Shown: in pieces, positions 45,324 to 49,114 of the stretch
Position numbering within the stretch: the stretch's first letter is position 1
How the letters are laid out: every line of letters starts with the position of its first letter
Source: a virus
Virus record (IMG/VR): IMGVR_UViG_3300027730_000043
Span: 1 to 49,114 of that record
Length of the DNA stretch: 49,114 nt
Strand: one strand, 5' to 3'
The notes under the pieces: generated by a model
The model's input: only the letters and a program-made list of their open reading frames with translations
Databases searched by the model: none
Told to the model about the DNA's origin: nothing
Made by a program: the position numbers and the translations under genes

Positions 45324-46544
45324 CTTACCCACCCCAGTTGAACCTAAGAATATGAATGAACCAATTGGTTTATTGGGGTCTTTAATCCCCAATCTATTTC
45401 TTCTGATAGCTTTGGCGATTTTCATTACAGCGTCGGATTGACCAATAACTTTTGATGATAAATTATCACCCAATGTTGATAGTTTATTGGTTTCATCTGA
45501 ATTCATTTTTGATATTGGTATTTTTGTCATATTGGACACAACCTCATATACTAGCTCAACGGAAATTTCTTTCTTTTCGTTTAACAAATCGGATTCAAAT
45601 TTTTTCTTTTCTTCATCTAGTTTATCCAATATTTTAGTTTCCTTATCTCTTAAATCAGCCGCCAATTCATAATTTTGACTTTTAACAACTTCAATCTTTT
45701 GTTGTTTGATATCTTGAGCTTTCTGTTTCAAATCTTCAATAATTTGTGGCATCTTAGTATCAACTTGACTTCTTGCACCAACTTCATCAATAATGTCAAA
45801 GGCTTTGTCAGGAAATTCTCTATCTGTGATATATCGTTCCGCCAAATCAACACAAAGTTTTAGGACTTCATCGCTATAAGTTACTTTATGATAATTTTCA
45901 TATTTGTCTTTAGTGTTTGTTAAGATATTTAACGTTTCTTTTTTTGTTGAGGGGTCAACAATTACTTTTTGGAATCTTCTTTCTAATGCCCCATCTTTTT
46001 CAAAGTTCTTTCTATATTCATCTAGGGTTGTCGCACCAATACATTGGATTTCCCCTCTTGCTAATGCTGGTTTGAATATGTTGGAGGCATCTAATGACCC
46101 TGATGAATTTCCAGCACCAACTATTTGGTGGATTTCATCAATGAATAGAATTATATTTGGAGCATTTTGAAGTTCATCAATAATGATTTTCATTCTTTCT
46201 TCAAATTGTCCTCTATATTTTGTTCCAGCGACAATGGATGTCATATCTAGGGACATAATTCTTTTGTCCATTAGATTTCTTGGACATTCTCCATTTAATA
46301 TTTTAAGGGCAAGACCCTCTACTATAGCCGTTTTACCGCAACCAGGTTCTCCGATGATAATTGGGTTATTCTTTTTTCTTCTTGAAAGAATTTGTGCAAT
46401 TCTAGTTATTTCTCTATCTCTACCTACCACCGGATCTAATTTTCCTTCTTCGGCAAGTTTGATTAAATCTTTTGCAAAGTTATTTAACACTGGTGTGTCC
46501 CCTTTGCCCTTGTTTGAGTAGTCTCCGTCTTTTGAATCTATCAT
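45219..46544 (-). CDS. N-terminal half of split ClpC-like ATPase, fused to N-intein
   Basis: A 441-residue protein lacking the usual Clp N-domain. First AAA domain: Walker A GEPGCGKT (65-72), Walker B IILFIDEIH (131-139), LERRFQKV arginine finger. A middle region with a UVR-like motif VVKSQNYELAADLRDKE, typical of ClpC, follows. The second AAA domain starts at VIGQSDAVMKIAKAIRR and is cut at GSTGVGK (401-407). Residues 408-441 are the N-intein. After splicing the ATPase would be about 670 residues, an unfoldase that feeds a protease or remodels complexes. Confidence 0.92.
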   Translation of the reverse strand: MIDSKDGDYSNKGKGDTPVLNNFAKDLIKLAEEGKLDPVVGRDREITRIAQILSRRKKNNPIIIGEPGCGKTAIVEGLALKILNGECPRNLMDKRIMSLDMTSIVAGTKYRGQFEERMKIIIDELQNAPNIILFIDEIHQIVGAGNSSGSLDASNIFKPALARGEIQCIGATTLDEYRKNFEKDGALERRFQKVIVDPSTKKETLNILTNTKDKYENYHKVTYSDEVLKLCVDLAERYITDREFPDKAFDIIDEVGARSQVDTKMPQIIEDLKQKAQDIKQQKIEVVKSQNYELAADLRDKETKILDKLDEEKKKFESDLLNEKKEISVELVYEVVSNMTKIPISKMNSDETNKLSTLGDNLSSKVIGQSDAVMKIAKAIRRNRLGIKDPNKPIGSFIFLGSTGVGKCISGDTEIIVRNKITGEIKTIKIENIITDTQWRV

Positions 46545-46703
46545 AAGTTTTTTTATTCAATTATAGCCTTTTATTTTACATTTTCAACAATGATGACAAA
46601 TTGTCATAGATTAAAAATATATTGCCCAATTATTTGTTTTTTGATTTTTTTGGTATATAATTAGTGTATTAGAGTATATAATAAACTTATTAAATAATAA
46701 TAT

Positions 46704-47129
46704 ATGTCAAACAAAGAATTTAGTAAAAGATTTGAAGAAATTTTAAAAGACTTATTTGGGGAAAAACCATTAGGTAGTTTTTTTGATAAAATTGATTTAA
46801 CTGATAATGTCAGTAATTTTAAAAAAATTATGAAGACACCTAAAGATGGTATATTCACGTCAATTATTTTTTTTAACCCAGAATCAGATTTCAAAAAATC
46901 AAATGAATATCCTCATCAAAAAGTGGTGAATGCCCTTCAAAAAGAACTTGATGAATGTATTAAAGAACAAGACTTTGAACGTGCGACAATCTTAAGGGAT
47001 GAGATTAAAAATCTAACCAAAAACAAATCAAAAGTAGCTGACCTCCAAAAAGAATTGGAAAAGGTAATCCAAGAACAAAACTTTGAACGAGCAATTGAAA
47101 TCCGTGATGAACTAAAAAAAATTAACTAA
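46704..47129 (+). CDS. double UVR-motif protein, McsA-like ClpC adaptor candidate
   Basis: A 141-residue protein. The C-terminal half has two UVR motifs: LQKELDECIKEQDFERATIL at about 79-98 continuing RDEIKNL, and LQKELEKVIQEQNFERAIEI at about 113-132 continuing RDELKKI. UVR motifs occur in UvrB/UvrC, in the ClpC middle domain and in McsA, which binds ClpC. The N-terminal half (ILKDLFGEKPLGSFFDKIDL) lacks the zinc fingers of McsA. Being divergent from the phage ClpC-like gene, it may act as its adaptor; this is inference. Confidence 0.75.
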   Translation: MSNKEFSKRFEEILKDLFGEKPLGSFFDKIDLTDNVSNFKKIMKTPKDGIFTSIIFFNPESDFKKSNEYPHQKVVNALQKELDECIKEQDFERATILRDEIKNLTKNKSKVADLQKELEKVIQEQNFERAIEIRDELKKIN

Positions 47130-47133
47130 ACCT

Positions 47134-47158
47134 AACCCCCAACTCAATGGGGGTTTTT
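47134..47158 (+). terminator. Rho-independent terminator
   Basis: Stem AACCCCC/GGGGGTT followed by T5, directly after the UVR-motif gene. Confidence 0.85.
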
Positions 47159-47171
47159 AAATATTAACACT

Positions 47172-47414
47172 ATGGGAATTTTAAGAGAAGAAATTAATGG
47201 AACAAAAATTATTAATGAAATTCAGTCAAGTAATATAAGAAGAACTGAATTTGATACAGAATCAAAAGAGTTAGTTGTGGAATTTAACAACGGACTCAGA
47301 TATTTGTACGAGAATGTTCCTCATCAACTATACACCCAATTTAGAATGTCCGAATCACAAGGAAAATTTTTCAATTCAAAAATTGCAAAATCATTTCAAT
47401 ATAAACGATTGTGA
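47172..47414 (+). CDS. KTSC-domain protein
   Basis: An 80-residue protein. SSNIRRTEFDTESKELVVEF, LRYLYENVPHQLYTQF and SQGKFFNSKIAKSFQYKRL reproduce the KTSC domain (S-x-x-I-x-x-x-x-Y/F-D...L...Y-x-Y-x-V-P...F...S-x-G-x-x-F-x-x-x-I). The domain occurs alone or next to nucleic-acid enzymes in phages and bacteria; its activity is unknown. It starts 13 bases after the terminator hairpin. Confidence 0.85.
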   Translation: MGILREEINGTKIINEIQSSNIRRTEFDTESKELVVEFNNGLRYLYENVPHQLYTQFRMSESQGKFFNSKIAKSFQYKRL

Positions 47415-47431
47415 GAATATATTTATGTATT

Positions 47432-48175
47432 ATGGAATCATTAAAAAATGTAATATCTAGTTTTAATACACAAAAAACATTAAACCCAAAAATGTGGGTT
47501 GATGATGGCACAAAACTTAATCCATCGGTTAGAAGAAATCTTTTGGAAATCGCATATCAATTTATTGATTCATTTGGAATGGAAGTGGTTATTGACGATA
47601 TTATTATTACTGGATCAATAGCTAATTACAATTGGTCAAAATACTCTGATGTTGATTTACACATCACAGTTGATTACAGTCAATTCCCAAAAGAACTTAA
47701 AGATTTATATATGGAATTTTTTGATTTAAAAAAAATTGTTTTTAACCAAAAAAGAGAATTAAAAATGTTTGGGTATGATGTTGAACTTTATGTTGAAGGG
47801 GTTGATGCCGAGGGTATTAGTGGTGGTGTGTATTCGGTTATGAGAGATGAGTGGATTAAAAAACCATCAAAAGAAAATTTAAAAACTAGTAAAACTGAAA
47901 TTATTAAAAACTCAAAAAGGTGGATGCGTTTAATTGACACTTTAATTAAAAACTTACAAGGTGAGAGTATTGATGAAATTAATAGTGGTGTGAAGGTAAT
48001 TAAAGACAAGTTAAAAAAATATCGTAAGAGTGGATTGGATAAATCAGGTGAGTTAGGGTTAGAAAATTTGGTGTTTAAAGTTTTGAGGAGAAATGGTTAT
48101 ATTGAAAAATTATATAATGTACCAGTTAAAATGATTGATAAAAAACTTTCTTTAGATGAAAAAGAAAAGAATTGA
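47432..48175 (+). CDS. nucleotidyltransferase-fold protein
   Basis: A 247-residue protein started at 47432 (MESLKNVISSF); an upstream GTG at 47411 is in frame. The pol-beta-type core is DIIITGSIANYNWSKYSDVDLHITVDY: the GS motif plus D-x-D metal ligands, with a third acid in VELYVEG. The C-terminal half is helical and basic. It could transfer a nucleotide to RNA or protein. ATATTTAT directly precedes the ATG. Confidence 0.82.
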   Translation: MESLKNVISSFNTQKTLNPKMWVDDGTKLNPSVRRNLLEIAYQFIDSFGMEVVIDDIIITGSIANYNWSKYSDVDLHITVDYSQFPKELKDLYMEFFDLKKIVFNQKRELKMFGYDVELYVEGVDAEGISGGVYSVMRDEWIKKPSKENLKTSKTEIIKNSKRWMRLIDTLIKNLQGESIDEINSGVKVIKDKLKKYRKSGLDKSGELGLENLVFKVLRRNGYIEKLYNVPVKMIDKKLSLDEKEKN

Positions 48176-48185
48176 TTATTTCAAT

Positions 48186-48200
48186 ATATTTATATTATAA
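48186..48200 (+). promoter_or_regulatory. late-promoter-like element
   Basis: ATATTTAT-ATT-ATAA, 29 bases before the ATG at 48215. Confidence 0.5.
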
Positions 48201-48214
48201 AAACAAAAAAAATT

Positions 48215-49114
48215 ATGGGAAAACTAAGACCTATTGGTAGTGAGAAATTAGAAGGGATGGATAAAATAAGAAGGATGATTGAGATATCTCAATATAATCT
48301 TAATACGCCAAAACCAATTAATGAAGTTTCATCTAATGAATATAGAAAGACCTTGGCTGATGGAAATACTTATCACATTGTTAAAGAAAGAACTGGATAT
48401 GTAATTAAAAAAGGACTTTACGAATCAACTGCCGAATATATTGAACCAATCAAAAATAGAAAATTTTATCCTTCATATTCTCAAGCATTAAAACGTTTGA
48501 ATTTAATAACAAAAGAGGTAAATATAAATGAGGGTCAAACTAAAAATCTTTCATTGTTTGTTGAAAGTGATGAGCAAATGGAATATTATTTGGAAATGGA
48601 CGAACAAGCTCCTCCTACAGCCCCACCTCCTGTGCCAGCACCAGCTCCCGCTCCAGCACCTACTGATATGCCTCCAGCACCTGAAGGTGATATGCCGCCT
48701 ATGCCAGAAGAACCAATGCCTGAACCTGAAGAACCGATGGATATGGGGGACGATGACGATGATGATGAGGATGTTACATTTAAAACAATTCAAAAAGTAA
48801 CTGGTAGATTAGCACAAAAAATTAGAACATTCTTGTCTAATGAAGACAACGAAATGACATCACAAGATACGAAATATGTTATTAACTCAGTTCTTTCTGC
48901 TTTAGATTTATCAACACTTGAAGATGATGATATGGATGAAATTATGGCCAAATTTGAAGGTGGTGAGGAAGATGGTGAAGAAATGCCTGAAATGGGTGGA
49001 GAAGAAGGAGGAATGGAAGGTGAACAAATGCCACCACCACCAATGCCTGATGAAAGTATGACACCACCACCACCCGCACCAGAGAGTGAAATTGCGGAAT
49101 ATCGTACACATGGG
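48215..49114 (+). CDS. acidic proline-rich virion-type protein (partial, runs off the window)
   Basis: The frame is open from ATG 48215 to the last base (300 codons, no stop). N-terminal domain MGKLRPIGSEKLEGMDKIRR, EYRKTLADGNTYHIVKER, YIEPIKNRKFYPSYSQALKR. Then a Pro/Ala-rich linker (about residues 130-150), an acidic run (GDDDDDDEDV) and a helical domain (TFKTIQKVTGRLAQKIRTFL, YVINSVLSALDLS). Then a Gly/Glu/Met-rich and Pro-rich end. This composition suits a phage core or scaffold protein. Position after a late-promoter signal supports a structural role. Confidence 0.75.
   Translation, partial: MGKLRPIGSEKLEGMDKIRRMIEISQYNLNTPKPINEVSSNEYRKTLADGNTYHIVKERTGYVIKKGLYESTAEYIEPIKNRKFYPSYSQALKRLNLITKEVNINEGQTKNLSLFVESDEQMEYYLEMDEQAPPTAPPPVPAPAPAPAPTDMPPAPEGDMPPMPEEPMPEPEEPMDMGDDDDDDEDVTFKTIQKVTGRLAQKIRTFLSNEDNEMTSQDTKYVINSVLSALDLSTLEDDDMDEIMAKFEGGEEDGEEMPEMGGEEGGMEGEQMPPPPMPDESMTPPPPAPESEIAEYRTHG

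Noticed and set aside
48551-49111. Trp/His-rich minus-strand ORFs near the window end
   Set aside because: Antisense shadows of the Pro/Glu-rich coding region at 48215.
1-49114. Genome-wide TAG or TGA recoding
   Set aside because: TAG and TGA end several intact genes at sensible places (for example TAG at 5034 and TGA at 20076 and 23857), so the two in-frame stops are local events.
1-49114. Avoidance of GATATC as proof of restriction pressure
   Set aside because: At least 12 sites are present, near the count expected for this base composition, so no avoidance can be claimed.

Overview
The window looks like part of a large, AT-rich double-stranded DNA phage genome from a Bacteroidetes host (complete genome or metagenomic contig). 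Evidence for a phage: many small overlapping genes of unknown function, a dense tRNA array, a phage tmRNA, several homing endonucleases, an RNA ligase, virion-type proteins sharing a short N- or C-terminal tag, and overlapping spanin-like genes. Evidence for the host group: promoters of the TTG-N19/20-TAnnTTTG type, weak Shine-Dalgarno signals and Bacteroidetes-style lipoprotein signals.

Layout. 1-9.8 kb: virion-type and membrane proteins, several carrying the tag motif, plus a cupin and an IMPDH/GMP-reductase-like enzyme. 9.8-14.5 kb: HNH endonuclease, three glycosyltransferase genes, a membrane-anchored archaemetzincin-like protease. 14.6-16.5 kb: a vWA protein of the DUF2828/TROVE (Ro60-like) type followed by three tandem structured RNA units. 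16.5-32.2 kb: accessory region with about 20 tRNA or tRNA-like genes, truncated tRNA-like elements, unassigned stem-closed RNAs, four homing endonuclease genes, an EcoRV-type restriction-modification pair, two lipoproteins, an SGNH hydrolase and many small unknown genes. One tRNA-Leu(UAA) is interrupted by a group I intron whose catalytic core is read through by its own HNH ORF. 32.2-36 kb: small genes, an amber-interrupted cREC gene and an RNA ligase. 36-39.6 kb: tagged and envelope proteins, spanin candidates. 39.6-40.7 kb: GIY-YIG endonuclease beside a tmRNA. 40.8-43.6 kb: large unknown protein, M20 peptidase, tagged protein. 43.6-46.5 kb (minus): a ClpC-like ATPase split into two genes by an atypically split intein with an endonuclease ORF between the halves. 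46.7-49.1 kb: UVR-motif protein, KTSC protein, nucleotidyltransferase and the start of an acidic/proline-rich virion protein.

How it fits together. Virion-type genes and homing endonucleases share an upstream signal, ATATTTAT-N3-TAAA, 20-29 bases before the start codon, best read as a phage late promoter. A second signal, TTGGAAC-N17-GGTTTATAAT, precedes tRNA clusters and small accessory genes. tRNAs, tmRNA, RNA ligase, cREC and the Ro60-like protein with its RNAs suggest strong investment in RNA supply, surveillance and repair. The selfish elements (split intein, group I intron, endonucleases beside tRNAs and tmRNA) sit at conserved nucleic-acid targets. The window contains several possible frame disruptions (32760, 39123, about 43530); sequence error cannot be excluded for these.
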